64,000 bases of DNA. Source: Desmodesmus armatus (taxonomy: Eukaryota; Chlorophyta; Chlorophyceae; Sphaeropleales; Scenedesmaceae). Made by a program: the position numbers and the translations under genes. The stretch's first letter is position 1. Each line of letters starts with the position of its first letter. The stretch spans positions 1 to 64,000 of the forward strand of contig VIIQ02000846.1 of assembly GCA_007449985.2 (NCBI GenBank). The letters are read 5' to 3'. The notes under the pieces are model-generated. The model saw nothing but the letters and a program-made list of their open reading frames with translations, was not told the DNA's origin and made no database searches. Shown one piece after another: positions 1 through 12,505 of the stretch.

Positions 1-44
1 ACACACACACACACACACGCACACACACACACACACACACACAC
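1..44. repeat. (AC)n microsatellite
   Basis: Almost uninterrupted CA dinucleotide repeat with one G interruption at about position 19. It is cut by the window edge, so its full length is unknown. Confidence 0.95.
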
Positions 45-2077
45 CACATCCAGATGTGGGCAGCTGCTTCAGTTTTGTCACTGCCCAGAGGTTATGCTGC
101 TGTATGCCATTCAGCAGCAGCACACGCGAGCCTTGTCAATGCCCTTTGGCTGTATTGATAGGTGTCTCAGACACAGGGGCCGGCTGACAGAAAGACACTG
201 GGGCCATTGATGCGGGCACCGGTAAGGAGGGTTGGTCTGGACCCTATGACAAGCTGTCAGACAGCCTGCAGGCACTCAAGAACTGTGGAAAGCAATTGCG
301 TTTGCACCTCTCTAGCCGGTCCCGGTAAAGACTGTCAAACTCATGGTGGAGTTCAGCAACTTGTTCCTTGACGACGCTGATGATCTCGTTGTCATTTGTT
401 GAGGGCGCCGTCATCCTGCAGGAGCACAGCACAGATGCTAGTGTCAGACCCTGTTGATGGGCTCACATGTTGGTACTGAGCATACCCAACAACAAGTTGG
501 TGACCATGTGCTGCACATGTGTTGTGGGACAAGTGCCGATGAAGCGGCTTCGTGGTCAATACCGCTCTTTGGCTTACCCACCGCAGGCTGGTTCCACCGG
601 TAAGGGTGTTTTGATGCCTCAGGTACAACTATAGCACTGACAGATTTGTCTCAAGCCTTCACCACCTGCTACGACACTGCGTCACATTGAGTTGGCTGTC
701 AGTACAATCATCACACGGCTGGCTGCCCATCATTTACAGCACAACTGCATCACCTGGTGACGTTATCATGCAAGTCAGACATGAACGTTCGGGTCCTGTT
801 GTAGAACTTCAGCTGCTGACGGACATCATCCAGGATCAGACGGTCTTCCATTAGCTGCAATGCAGCAGTGCAGACATCAGGAGCATAGAGCGTGGGCTAT
901 ACAGCAGACCGGTGTCGGTACCGACTCTTGCTGCAGAATCACCATAGGTGACAGCCTACCACAATATGTGGTTTGCAGACAGGAAACACACAGAAGTACA
1001 TGCGCATGATTATGTGCAATTTCATGGCGTGTCAGCCACGCAGTCAAGGCCTGACAAGTTGACCAACAATGCCACACAGGTCCATAATTCAAATGCTCGT
1101 GTGCAACCAGTGAGCCAGAAAGTTGCTAACTTGACAGGGAGAACTGCAGAGTCCTCAAGACGCGTACATGTGGCACATATGGCACATGCCAAGCTATGTT
1201 CCCCTCACAGTAATGTAGCCTGAGAGCCGGTTGCACTCACCCGGAGCCGCAGATCTCCAACCTGCTGGAAGAAGATAGGCAGATCTGCTGTGCAAGTGAC
1301 TGGATCCTGTAGGCATCGCAGGACATAACCTGACCGCAACACTGCAGCATAGCAACAGCAGTACAAGCACAGCAACAAGCAGCTCAGCTGTGCCACAGTA
1401 ACCAGCTGGCTGTGGCCTTGCTGACATCTTTGGCACGTTCCCAGTCACCTAAAACTATGTGTAATGTAGCTACATGAACAGCACAACACTCTGGAGACTG
1501 TGATGACCACCTGGCATACACATCCACTCCAGTGCCGTGTTTGCTGCTTTGCCCAGTGTTGTGCTGGACAGTACATGCGTGTGTGTGCGTGCGCGTATGT
1601 GTGTGTGCATGCATTGAGGCAAGCAAGGGAAGGTACAAGTGTGCATGCGACAGATGATTCTTTGCCAACTTGCCCCTCACCACCCATCATCCACCAGAAG
1701 AAGGCCAGCTGGACAGTAAGCCACATTGGAGTGAGCACCCATGACGAGTACCTGTTGAACGCCACCAGCAGCAGCAATGGGCAGCAGCAGCTAAAGCTCA
1801 CACTGTGTAGGCAGGTGCAGGTTTGGCCATGTGTAGCACATGCGGTTGTGGTGCAGCAAGGTCAGGTTTGGCATGAACACCTGCATTGTACTAGGCGGCG
1901 TTTTACACTGATTCTAAACACAGCATGTGACCACTGTGCAAGCAACTAAGAAGCGGACCTGACAGACATATGAGTCAGATGTGTGCTGTACCTGTCTGCC
2001 ACAGTCAACCGCATATATGCCACCTCAACTTCCCCCATATGGGTTGATGATCAACCCCTTAAGTCACTTGATGCATG
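45..2077. other. No recognisable gene
   Basis: Both strands hold only short open frames with no domain, signal peptide or consistent splice pattern that I can support. There is a GT-rich tract near 1,575-1,615. This may be intergenic or the 3' flank of the minus-strand gene that ends at 2,078. Confidence 0.5.
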
Positions 2078-5000
2078 CTAGCCAACAATTGCTCTGCCTG
2101 CCATCATGGCAGGGCATAATGCCCACCTGAAGGTTGCATCCTCACAGACACCATCCTTGATTGCTTGCAGCCCCGCTTTGGTGTCATGAACCATGTTGCA
2201 CCAAGAGTCCTGAAGCCGCTGCACCAGAGTCCGCTTCGCTTCTGTTGGCTGCCCATCATGATCTGGAATGCTGGAGTTGACAGACATCTCTTGGCTGCTG
2301 TTGGAAATGGTTGGCGGGGTGGGCTGCTGCTGCTGCTGCTGCTGCTGCTGCGCATTTGCTTGCTCTGAGGTCAAGGGCGGGGGCTGGATGAAGGTGTACA
2401 GCACAAACGATCCCATTGCCACGGCATAGTTTGCCAGCAAGGCAAACAGAAGGTACCTGAAGCAAGGACAGCAAATTACGTGGCAGCACCACTGTGAGCT
2501 TGATATACAAATTGATAATCAGTCACTGATGCAGTACTGCACTCAACAGCATCAGCACCAGCTTGAGCGCTTACCAGTGTGCCTCCAAGACATGAAGGAC
2601 TCTCCGCAGGTACACCACTGCAAACAGGAAACTCGTGAGCAACCATCCCAGCATCACCAGCCCTATGATGGAAACAACCACCTGCCCTTTCCAGGTGCGC
2701 GCAGATACAGTGATGCCCCTGGATCCAGGCTCGGGGGGTGCCAGGTTTGACAGCAGTGCCAGTCGCACAGTGTGACCAATGAGCCCAGCCAGGGCCATGG
2801 TCTTGAAATAGTATGCCAAGCTTTCGTTCCAGGTGTTGTCCGTCTTGCGTGGAATAATTAGGATGTCAACTTCTTCATTATCTTCCGCAGCTGTCTCGGA
2901 AATAGCAGGTGCCCACACAATTGCTGCTACTAGCAGGGCAGCACACGCAGTGATGGCGATGGTATACAACCTAGCAGCAGCATACAATGTGACAGCCAAG
3001 CTCAGCAGCGTGGGGCGCAAGGGCACGCGACACTGCAGAATTGCCAATCTGCGTGAATATGTACTACGGGGCCCGTAAGGTTGGAAGAGGCTGACGGACT
3101 TGGCTTAATGCCGGATGGGGTAGCCAGTATTGGCAACGCTTGGCAGTGACAAGTCATCGACCATGTTCAACTTAAACACCATAGCTGCATGCATGTACGA
3201 ATGGGTGTCAGCAAGACCACAGCTGGGGAATGACGCTGAGCAGGGAGTCCACATTGACATGTTGCTGCCAACCGATATTAGCAAAATCACACCTGCTGTA
3301 ACCGGAAGGGCTGTTGAAGGTTGCAGATACATCATGGTAGGCTCGCCACATCAGCCTCCATTTACTGCCGCGACCACCAGCACGTCCTTTGCCACATGTT
3401 GCGGCCTGGCTGGGCTTTGCACCATCATTCCTGCAGTTCACGTGCATGGCAATGCGTTGGATCCAGCTACCTCTCACTAGAAGGAAAGTTTCATACAGGA
3501 TGGCTGATACGCTTGTCAACTTCAACAGCCAAAGCCCAGGTCCAGTCCAAAATTGCAATCAACTTACCCTGTTTGTTGGTGCTTCTTATGAAGGTATGTG
3601 TTACACTTGCGGATGGTCGCATGGGCAGCCACAGGCGCCAGAAAGGCAGCTGCCGCACTGCCCATCAAGAATAGCGCAACCAAGCACATCAGCTGCACCA
3701 CCACGTCTCGCGGCTTGTGGCAGACAGGGTTTGTTGCCGTGCCAACTTTGACTGGGTTCAAGCTGACCACCACAAACAGCGATGTGTTGACATAGCAGTT
3801 TTCAAGGTACACCATGATTGTGCCCGGCTTGCTGCATTGCTTGCGGCGGTGCGCAAGATCCGGGCCTGGTAAAGTGATGTTGAGGTAGGGTGTGTCAAAC
3901 AGGTATTGACGCTGCTTTTGACACTCAGACAGCTCCTCCTGCAGGCTGGTACTACGCACAATGTCCTGCTCCAACATATCTACAGGTGGCTTCCAGGCCA
4001 CCATCTGCCCTTTGCCCTTGCCTGCATGTGGGTTGAAGAAGGTCGACCCTCTGCTTGCATTGGCCTGCTCAAGCTTTGCCATGGTGTCTTCAAGATCAAG
4101 CAAGCGGTAATGGCCATGGTTGTAGTTGAGCGTGGTGCCACTGACATTGAGCGACCTCTTGAGGCTACCCAGCCGTGTCGGGTCGCACTCCACCATCAGT
4201 AGGTCAAACAGCGCGCGGTCACCTTCGTTGTCTGTCTTGCTGTAGAATGAGTACGCCGGGGAGGTCACGGCTGGGACACCACTAGGGATCTGGTCACGCC
4301 TTAGCGCTGCTGCCCGCAAGCCTGCCCCTTTGCATTCTGCCCTCACAGCCCCCGCAGCGGCATTGTGGAGGTTGCCCTCTCCCCAGCTGCGCAAACTCAC
4401 GGTAAGTGTCACCTGCAGCAATCCAGCAGTGTCCATCAGCACTTGGACGCAGACGGCAACCTCAACCCGATCAAGTATCCATATGAGGGGCAGCAGAGCA
4501 AGGTGACACACGGCAGTACCCAGTACCTGTAGCTGTGACAGCTGATTGGCTCAGTTGCACATTGTCGCCTGCAATGTTTTAAGTAAAAGCTCAGCAGATG
4601 CCATACAGCGGAATGCGTACCGTGTACTCAGTGTTGTTTGGTACTTGCAACCTTATGATCTCGCCCCACCCAGGCGGCAACCATGTGGGCTTGACGAGCT
4701 CCAAGTCAGACTGCCCCTGCCGAGGCGTGCGGGCCACCCCTGCCTCGTTCTGGCGACGCCCGCCCTGTGGGGAGGGCCACTACAAAGCAAACAAGGAATG
4801 CACATGCAGAAATTTTCATGGTTGATAGAACCTGCGTCGGACAAATGCTTGATGCACAGGGCATGTTGGTGTGCGCTGTGCCTCATTGTTGTGACCACAG
4901 CAGATTTGTACATAGGAGCCGGCATGGGTGAGTGCACATCTGGACAAGGGAGGGTTTGGGGGGAGGGGGGGAAGAGCCCCCACAACACCCTGACATACTG

Positions 5001-5905
5001 ATTTGGGCGTGAATCTTGTGGGTTTGGAGGGAGTGTGATTCACATGCACGAAAGTCGAAGCATTGCACTAGGGGAAAGCAGCAATTTTTGTCGCATGGCG
5101 TCAGGTGGGCGTTGCATGGTAAAACACCCGTCTTGTGAAAGTCGTGTAAGCGTCCTGTGCGAATGTCGGGACGTTTACACGACCCGACGTTTATGCAACG
5201 GGGCGTCGCCCAGCAGTCGGCGTGCGTCGCCTGGCCCCTTGCTTTGACGCGCACACGATGCGACCAGCGTGGCTTGAGAGTCCCGGTGCGCCGTGTACAA
5301 GTTGCCTAAGCGTCTAGCCTGCACGCTCACACCGTCGATTTGCAGTCGCCCGGGCGTCGTGCAGGCGTTTGCTGGGAACGAAAGGACCACTTCCTCGGCT
5401 TTACTTGCACGCCATTGTTAATGCTGTCAGGTTCCAAAACATGACATGTGCCCTTAGAGCAGCACTTTCATGCACTGCACTGGCATTACTGTGCGGTAGG
5501 TTCCTTCAGTAACAGCCATCACCAGTTACATGGTGAAACAAGCTGCCTCACGACCTCCCAACCAGCGCAGGTTGCTGACTCTCCTGTACCTGCTGAAGAA
5601 CCATGGGCCCATGGCAGTAATGAACAGGAGAATATGCCTCACAACATCCATAAGTGCAGTGGCTGCAATGTCACCACATCAGCGCAGGTGGCCATGGCTG
5701 TTTCCTCAAAGTATACAGTGTCCCCTACCCCTCTGTGGCATGAACAGCAACCAAGCCTTCATAGCAGCAAAGTTCACGAAGGGTAGCAGGCTGCCGCTGG
5801 ACCCCAGCTCAGGTGGCGCTTTTGCACAACTTACTATTGCATGCTTGTGCAGTTGTGTGCTGTCGACAGCTTGCCGCTGCGCAGCACAAGTGCTACTTGC
5901 TGCCG
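2078..5905 (-). CDS. Unidentified multi-exon membrane protein (partial model)
   Basis: I do not recognise the family. Supported exons, in transcript order, are about 5,905-5,729, 5,662-5,590, 4,764-4,621, 4,526-3,568, 3,032-2,575 and 2,456-2,078, the last ending in TAG. The joins 5,729/5,662 (phase 1), 4,621/4,526 (phase 0) and 2,575/2,456 (phase 2) keep frame across GT-AG introns. The large exon has several N-x-S/T sites and a hydrophobic segment at its end (VVVQLMCLVALFLMG). The next resolved exon has two to three more hydrophobic segments (for example VVVSIIGLVMLGWLLTSFLF). The last exon has one more, then a poly-Gln run of nine and a soluble tail. This fits a polytopic membrane protein with a glycosylated luminal or extracellular loop. 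One or two exons between 3,560 and 3,035 are unresolved; the donor ACAGG|GTAAGT at 3,568 is strong but its acceptor is uncertain. The 5' end is not found and may lie beyond the inverted-repeat element at 6.2-7.7 kb. Confidence 0.6.
2322..2350 (+). repeat. CTG/CAG trinucleotide repeat (poly-Gln)
   Basis: A run of CTG on the plus strand is read as CAG in the last exon of the minus-strand membrane-protein gene. It encodes about nine consecutive glutamines. Confidence 0.9.
5141..5183. other. Perfect-length hairpin in a CpG-rich patch
   Basis: Arms 5,141-5,155 (GTCGTGTAAGCGTCC) and 5,169-5,183 (GGACGTTTACACGAC) pair over 15 bp with one G-T type mismatch and a 13-nt loop. The surrounding 5.1-5.4 kb is unusually rich in CG and repeats GTCG/CGAC words. 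No ORF explains it. Confidence 0.7.
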
Positions 5906-6219
5906 TCCTGAAATCGTAAACAGCCTTGATTGGAGTAAGGGGCAGATGCGCTGATTGCTCAAGTGCAGCATGCATCCCCGGCTGGTTGCTGCAGCAACTT
6001 GGCACAGCTGGGGCATGCAGGAGCTGAACTGCATCAGGACCTCACACATGTTGGCAGCCAACATAACCGTGTGTGTGTCAATGCGCCTGCCTCCTCAACT
6101 GCAGCCTACAATGTCCAGTGTGCGATCTTCCTGTGGGTCTGCAACTTCGTAAGTGGTTATTTTGGCCAAGTACACGCAAGGGCAGCCAGTGTGTGACGAG
6201 AGACTTGACGCGTGAAGGT

Positions 6220-7688
6220 CGTCGGAAAAATTGGGGGCGTTGAGCAAACTGGCCTCAATCAACACTCCCCGATCAACCGGCCGAGAGTGTTTGATCAACC
6301 GGGTTGCCTGGCGCGCCGGTTGATTCAACCGACCGTTGAATCAACCGGCCGTGCGGGCGCTTTGCTAAACCAGGTTGACAGCGGCGTGGCTGGCTTCAAC
6401 AAGGTTGCCCAAGGAGAGTGTTTTTATAAGCGGGTTGATGCACGGGGTGTTGCTGTCAAGCGGCAAATCCTCAGTGCATGATACAGCGCGCCTTGACTCG
6501 TGTGAAGCATAGGACATCGTGAAATGCTGCTCATGCACACACCGACCTTCTTCCAGCGCAGTTTTGCAGCCCATAAACAACCAAACGTTGACCATAACGC
6601 AGCTGGACGAAATGCCTTATCAGGACAACGACAATGGCTTGAGGAGGCTCAAGCAAGCATTCAGCCAGTCTTGTGACACAGGAACCTGCACCTAGATGCC
6701 ATGAGCAACCTGCCTGTACATGTGCAGACTACAGTAGCTGCTGTCAGGCTTGTCTCACAGCTTTCAATGCAGGCCTATGTGCAGTCATTCTGCTCACAGA
6801 AGTGCTGTTCTTTAGACAAATCAAGTCCCCAGCAGGTTGATCTAATGGATATGTGAGTGCTGGTGCCAACAGGACACAGCAACTGTTGCAACAGCAGGTG
6901 CGCACCCAGCAGGGTGGTTGAGTGCTGGGCCTTGCCTGCAGTTGCTCCTGCATCCGACAGTGGGACAAATCATCTCTTGGTTGTGTTCTCAGGACCTTAG
7001 GCTCTGAGGAAAGCGTGACAGGCAGTGCGTTGGTAGAGCTTCAGCTCGTGTGCTCACAGTGCAAGTGCATATGATATGCTGTCGAGGGCTGCACTGCATA
7101 TCTGACAAACTGGTGATCACCTCAGCAGTGCTGTTGGACTTTGTGTTAGGCAAGTGGTGATGTGATACCACTGCTGGCTCTGCAACGCTGGCACTGATGT
7201 GTCAAGTTGACACTCTCAAGAGTGTTGCTGTATGGCAAACATGCTGGCACTGTGCCCATGGCTGGCCAGCCATGAGCTGCTGCAAGGTGATGCATCACCA
7301 TATGGCCAATGCTCTCAGCCAACGTCTCAGGCATACGCACAGCCTGCTAGCACCATAGACTGGTCACAACAGGCTTTGCAGCAGCAGCAAACGAGCCAGC
7401 TAAGGTCAAGCAGAGCCTGGCGGCAACCCGGTTAGAACAACTAGATATGCCCGTCACTCAACCGTGGTTATATTAACAAGGACGTCAACTGGATTGAAAC
7501 AACAGCTGCATGCACCGGTTGGTTAAACACCCCCGCGCGGTTGACTTCAACTGGCCGTCCACCAACCGGGTTGACGACGTGCTGGTTGATTAAACCGACT
7601 CGTCAACCCGGTTGATGTCCTCGTTAAATAAAGCGTGGTTGCATCAACACTCGCTCTGGTTTAATCAACACCCCGAATTTTTCCGACG
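6220..7688. mobile_element. Non-autonomous DNA-transposon-like element with terminal inverted repeats
   Basis: The left end at 6,220 (CGTCGGAAAAATTGGGGGCG) and the reverse complement of the right end at 7,688 (CGTCGGAAAAATTCGGGGTG) match, with similarity continuing for roughly 45 bp (GTTGA, AAAC, GTGTTGAT). About 250 bp inside each end is packed with CAACCGG/CCGGTTGA words in both orientations, typical of subterminal transposase-binding repeats. The interior (6.48-7.43 kb) has no transposase-like frame that I can see. I found no clear target-site duplication. Its position between minus-strand exon-like segments suggests an intronic or intergenic insertion. Confidence 0.75.
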
Positions 7689-8065
7689 GCGTACTACAAC
7701 TAGTATCAAGGGACTGTCCCTCTTGGCAAGCTACATGTCCCACCCCCGGGCGGCGCGCATGTAGCTGGCTGTAGCTTTCTGAGCCGTTTGCACCAGTGCA
7801 TCGGGTATCAGTAACTTCCTTAATCGAGAGATGCAGCTACAATTGCGACATACCAAGTGGTCAGCTCCTCCTTATATGGAAGTGCGCAGTAGCAAGGTCC
7901 CTGAAAGTGAGAGCATGGAGTGTGCAAGAAATCTACGCCTCCATTCCTGATCTGGTGTATCATCGCCAGTGTGATGTCACAGATGTTGACACTCACTCAG
8001 TGGGTGACTCCATCATGGCAGCACGCATGCGCACCATGTCATGCCAGCACCCTAGGCTTGCTCAC

Positions 8066-8230
8066 CTCATTGCTCACGGGGGTGGTCGGGGTGTCTGCCT
8101 CCAGCGGTGCACCACTGAAAGCTTCTTCTGCTGGTGCAGCTGGTGCTGCGAGGTCAGGTGCATTGCTGAAAGAGTCTTCCTGCCTGACCTCTGCAGCTGC
8201 CGGCAGCTGAGGGCCCTGAGAGTCAGGCCA
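8066..8230 (-). CDS. Probable isolated exon, acidic Pro/Ala-rich
   Basis: This segment has acceptor CTGCAG| at 8,231 and donor GAG|GTGAGC at 8,065, and is 55 codons in phase 0. The peptide is acidic and rich in Ala, Pro and Ser, with no recognisable fold. It probably belongs to one of the minus-strand membrane-protein genes. The flanking exons were not established. Confidence 0.4.
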
Positions 8231-9458
8231 CTGCAGATGGGAGTGCGGACCGTGAGAAAACAGCCCCGTCCTTGGTAACATGTCAGGGTTAACTTCAATT
8301 GCACAGAATCTCTGCTGGATCGCCGCTGCACGATGATCCTTTGCTTAGGGCAGGCAGGAGGGTACCATCAACATGCTGGGCTGCTCAGCTACTCACCTGT
8401 GCTGCAGCAGCTGGGGCGGTGGGGAGCTGAACAGACTCAGCCAATAACTGACCAGCTACTACGCACGCCAAGGACAGACACCCCAGTAGAGCTACAGCTC
8501 CAGGCTTCAGCGGAAGTGATCCACGGCGTACAGCACCCATGACTATGACGGTCTAACTGAGTGGGCTCGCTTACATGAAATGCAGCGCAAGGAACTGAGT
8601 TAATACAGCGAACAGTCAGCTGGAAGGGTCCTGTCTCTGGCACTCCGAGTGATATCTGCTCACGTTGAGCCCGAAAGGAACGTCGCCGTGCCGAAGCTTC
8701 CCTGCTTTGCTGTTGATCAGGATGCGCCTAGGATGCGCTGGTCTTTCAAGGTCTCCAGAAGAACCCTCAACAGGTTGGGGCCTTCAACCGGCCTTCAAAG
8801 TGCGGCTCACACTTTGGCCGTTTCTTGTCAGACGGAGAGAGAAGGCCAGTGGGTGGAATAGAAGTTGTCAGCACATCCAGGCAACCTGATAGCAGCATCT
8901 TGGCACATGCCTGCTAGGATCATTGGGGCAGTTGGCCAACTGCACAGGGTGGTCTGCAGACCAGGTGCAGACACAGCCATGGGCTGTACTTGCAAGTCCC
9001 AATTGGGGAGGAGGGCGGGGGTCTCTTTTTTTATCTCGTTTAACAATGGGGTTCAGCCCAACATCAGTGCGGCAACCAGGGTCAAAAATCATTCCAGCTA
9101 CAAAGGACAGCTAACAGCTAAAGCTAAGCCAGTGCTGGCCTGCTGCTTCAGCAGACGGAACCCCCAGCCAGCTTGCCATGGTCGTCACGGTAAGGCATGT
9201 TTGCAAATGCAGCTGTAGACCACGACAGTAATTCATGAACAGAAAGCCTTGTCTGGCTGGGCTCAAGTGGAAACAGGTGGCCCCATGAACATCACTACAG
9301 ACCCTGCCCAGCAAGCCGTTTGTGAAGCAGCAGCGATAGCACCAGGACCTCAGCAGCTGATCACTTCAGCAGCCAATCACTTCAGCAGACTCTCAAAATT
9401 GGCTTGCGGCAAGGGCCACACAATGTAGCAGCCTCCTAAGCTGGCAGCAACATCAGTG

Positions 9459-9677
9459 TCACACAGCAGCGCTGCTTGTGGCAGGCCTGGGATCTGGCCC
9501 TAAGGATCTCTGCAGCCAGCACAGCACTGCCAGCAACAGCCACAACAACAGCAGCAGCAGCAGCTGGCAGGGCAGCACCCACAGGTACTTTTCAGCGAGG
9601 TCAATGGTATGGACTTCACAGTGGACATCCTTGAAATGCAGGGCTACTGTTGGTTTTGCTACATAATATCTCAGCAC
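9459..9677 (-). CDS. Probable exon encoding one transmembrane segment
   Basis: The frame carries a short soluble stretch (KPTVALHFKDVHCEVHTIDL), then a strongly hydrophobic leucine-rich segment of about 20 residues, then a basic residue and a stop. This looks like the end of a single-pass membrane protein. No ATG starts the frame and the upstream exon is unknown. Low-complexity CTG repeats contribute to the leucine run, so chance cannot be excluded. Confidence 0.3.
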   Translation of the reverse strand: MLRYYVAKPTVALHFKDVHCEVHTIDLAEKYLWVLPCQLLLLLLLWLLLAVLCWLQRSLGPDPRPATSSAAV

Positions 9678-10029
9678 TCATGGCAGCACGCCCCGGCTCA
9701 ACCATACTGCTGCAGGGTCCAGCCCAGCTCTCCAGCTCAGAGTGATTGCAGCAGCCTTATATAGCACTAGCTAGTAGCTGCTTGCGAGCCTCCACTGCAG
9801 CAGTTGCAGCCCCGGGTTGGTCTCGGCGCTGTGCAGCGCACTGAGAGCAGCACTGGGGACATACCCAGCAGGCTGCCAGGAATGTCTGCTGCTGGCCTAC
9901 CATCACACAGCAGCGGGCCGGCTGTACTACTCACAGCTTGAGGTTTCCTGTCACGTAACTTGCGGTGCACTGGGCACTGCGCAGTGTCAGTGTGCCACAT
10001 GCACAAGGGACCACTGTCCCATGCACGTA

Positions 10030-10083
10030 CAGCCACTCACACATAAACACAGCCACTCACACATAAACACAGCCACTCACACA
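10030..10083. repeat. 20-bp tandem repeat
   Basis: The unit AGCCACTCACACATAAACAC is present about 2.7 times in tandem with no mismatches. Confidence 0.9.
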
Positions 10084-11293
10084 TGCCATTCAATCAATCA
10101 ATGTTTACTCTTGCAGCGGTGATATGTGGTCTGCATCCGATGCAGAGGAAGAAGTCTGCAGCAGCTTCAGAGCACTGCTGTCATGACACACTCGGCACTC
10201 AGCTAGCTTGTACTACAAGCAAGGTAGTACCCTGCCAATACCCTGCAGCAATTATGCTTTGCAGCCAGGTGGCTCCGCTGAGTGTAGCAGATGCTCACTC
10301 GTACTTCTTTGCAAAGTGTTGATGCTCAATAGGAAAGTGTTGGTGAGGTTCAGCCACCCAGATCGACCACAGGCTGCTGCCTATAGGCTGGATGCTGCAC
10401 CTGTGCGCTCTGATTGGGAGTTTCAAATGAGCGAGCTCGTGTATCAGTGCCAGAGGTTTCACTCCTAGCATTGTCAAAGATAATTGCGGCACACTGTTGT
10501 GTTGCAGCACCAAGTTCATCGCCTGCAACTCTTTCTAGCATCATAGCACTGCCATGCAAGCAGTATCTGGCATGATTTGACATCACTCAAAGTCTCTGTC
10601 ACTGACAGTGACTACACAGGTATAGTCAACCAGTACATTGACTCAACCAACGCATGTGGTGTACAGTCTTGCATACAGCTCAAACGTCATGTCAGGATGA
10701 CCGCTCACGCAGCAGGAAACGGTCAGCGCAGCTGCTTCTCGTGTCAGTCAGCGCGCTGCTTGATGCAATGGCTTGTACCTACCCCAGATTAGCCAGCACC
10801 ATGCCTACAAACCACCACTTTCTGCCTCAAAGGCATAACAAAATCCACCAGATAACACTACTTACGACAGCACCATGGCCATTTTGCAATGGCAACACTG
10901 GAGTATGCACAACTCAAGATGCCCTGCCAAGTGCTGCATTGGCATGTCTTGCAACTTTCCGAAAGTGTGTCAGCCTCTGCTGCATCCATGAATGCTGGCA
11001 AGCTTTGATGCAGCCTGCAAGCACCGGGCATACAATGCAAATGCACGTACACAACTGCAGGCATCCAATCTGGAAGTCTCAAACCTGCTCAATTCACCAA
11101 CCTCGTGCCAGCACTTCTCTCACTCAATGCAGCATGTGCTATCTGTTATGGCGGACGTTGCACACATCTGTACTTGTCACCACGACTGACCCTGCCTTAG
11201 CCCCTTCCACTAGATCCAACAAGGCCCAGGCTGCAGAGTTCAACCCAGCAAGCCTTGAAGGCTTGACGCTGCTGGTTCGATGATGTCAGGATT

Positions 11294-12505
11294 TCACTTT
11301 TCAGCACTTTTCTTCCTCCACCACTTTCGGCGCCTTGGGCGTTGAACATCACGACCTGACTGCACGTCATTGTCACCACTGACAGCAGGCTGCTTGGCAT
11401 TGCCGCCATCACCGTCACCCTGCACAGTGGGGCATCAGCGGAAGGGAGAGTTTTGAGGGGCTGAAGGCCAAAATGCATGTACCACAACAGCACATCGGCA
11501 GCAGGGTACCAGCTGACTGATATGTCAGTGATTGATTAGCTGATGTCATCACTGTTTTGGGTGGTGCATTAGAGGCAAACAGCACCCCCTTGAAAATCAG
11601 CACAGACTGCCTCCAACAATACAAGGCACACTGTGACAGCACTAGGTGCACAAAGAGCTGCCCGTGTCAAGGGTTTGCATGGTAGCTGCTGGCTTAAGGT
11701 CTGGCGCCTTGCATCATGCATGATGGCCCTGATGGCGCTAGCGTCTTCAATGGGCAAGCAGTCGCTTGCACAATGCGCTGCGGAGTAAGTAGCTTGCCTG
11801 CAGCTTCAGCCCAGCCGGCGGCTCTTTACGGCCCAGGAGCTTTGCTTTGAAGGCACGCAGCAGCACCAATGGCGCCAGTAGCATTGACCCAAGTGTGTAC
11901 AAGGCGACGGCCGCCAACACAATGCAGAAAAATATCAGCAACCAATCTCCCACCTTCTTCTTCACCTGCAGCGCATGACAACTCAAGGACAACCTGAGTC
12001 AGGGAGCTACTACTTTGACATGTTGCCCAAGGGTGGCTGACAAGCATGAAAGGAAGGGCTGCCAAGTATGATGCCAACATTACTGGCTCAGGCTGGGTGC
12101 AGCCAGACATTCTGCTGCTACCCGCATGGCATCACAGTGGATCATGTGGGATGCCTTGACTGCGGGCCCCAACAACATTGCTTGACAGAGACTTGCAGCC
12201 TGCATCTGTGACTCTGCAGCTGGACCTCTTACATCAGCCTTTGCTTGCTTGTATTCGGCCCTGAACCCCTGCGGTGCAATGGCAGTGCAAGAGAGCCATA
12301 GAGGACAAGCACAGCAGCCAGGAGATGCGGCTTCCATACGTGCCTATGCAAATGCACACGGTATGGTACCTCCAATGCCAACTGCTGAACCACCACCCTG
12401 GTCCACTGTGGGGCTATGCCCAATGCTAAACAGTATTGCCACAGCACAAACTGCACTGCAATTTACATATGGACGTTGGTCTTGGCTGCCGCAAGCAACA
12501 AGCAT
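11294..12505 (-). CDS. Unidentified small membrane protein with basic C-terminal tail
   Basis: Four exons join in phase 0: 12,405-12,370 (36 nt), 12,268-12,233 (36 nt), 11,965-11,798 (168 nt) and 11,419-11,294, which ends in TGA. A possible first exon at 12,506-12,467 contains an in-frame ATG at 12,505; with it the protein would be 134 aa. The two 36-nt exons encode helical 12-residue blocks (WTRVVVQQLALE, GFRAEYKQAKAD). The third starts VKKKVGDW and contains one or two transmembrane segments. The last exon encodes a Gly/Asp-rich then strongly basic tail (RRRKWWRKKSAEK). The intron 11,797-11,420 begins GCAAGC, so it would be a GC-AG intron. I cannot name the family. More exons may lie upstream. 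Confidence 0.5.
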
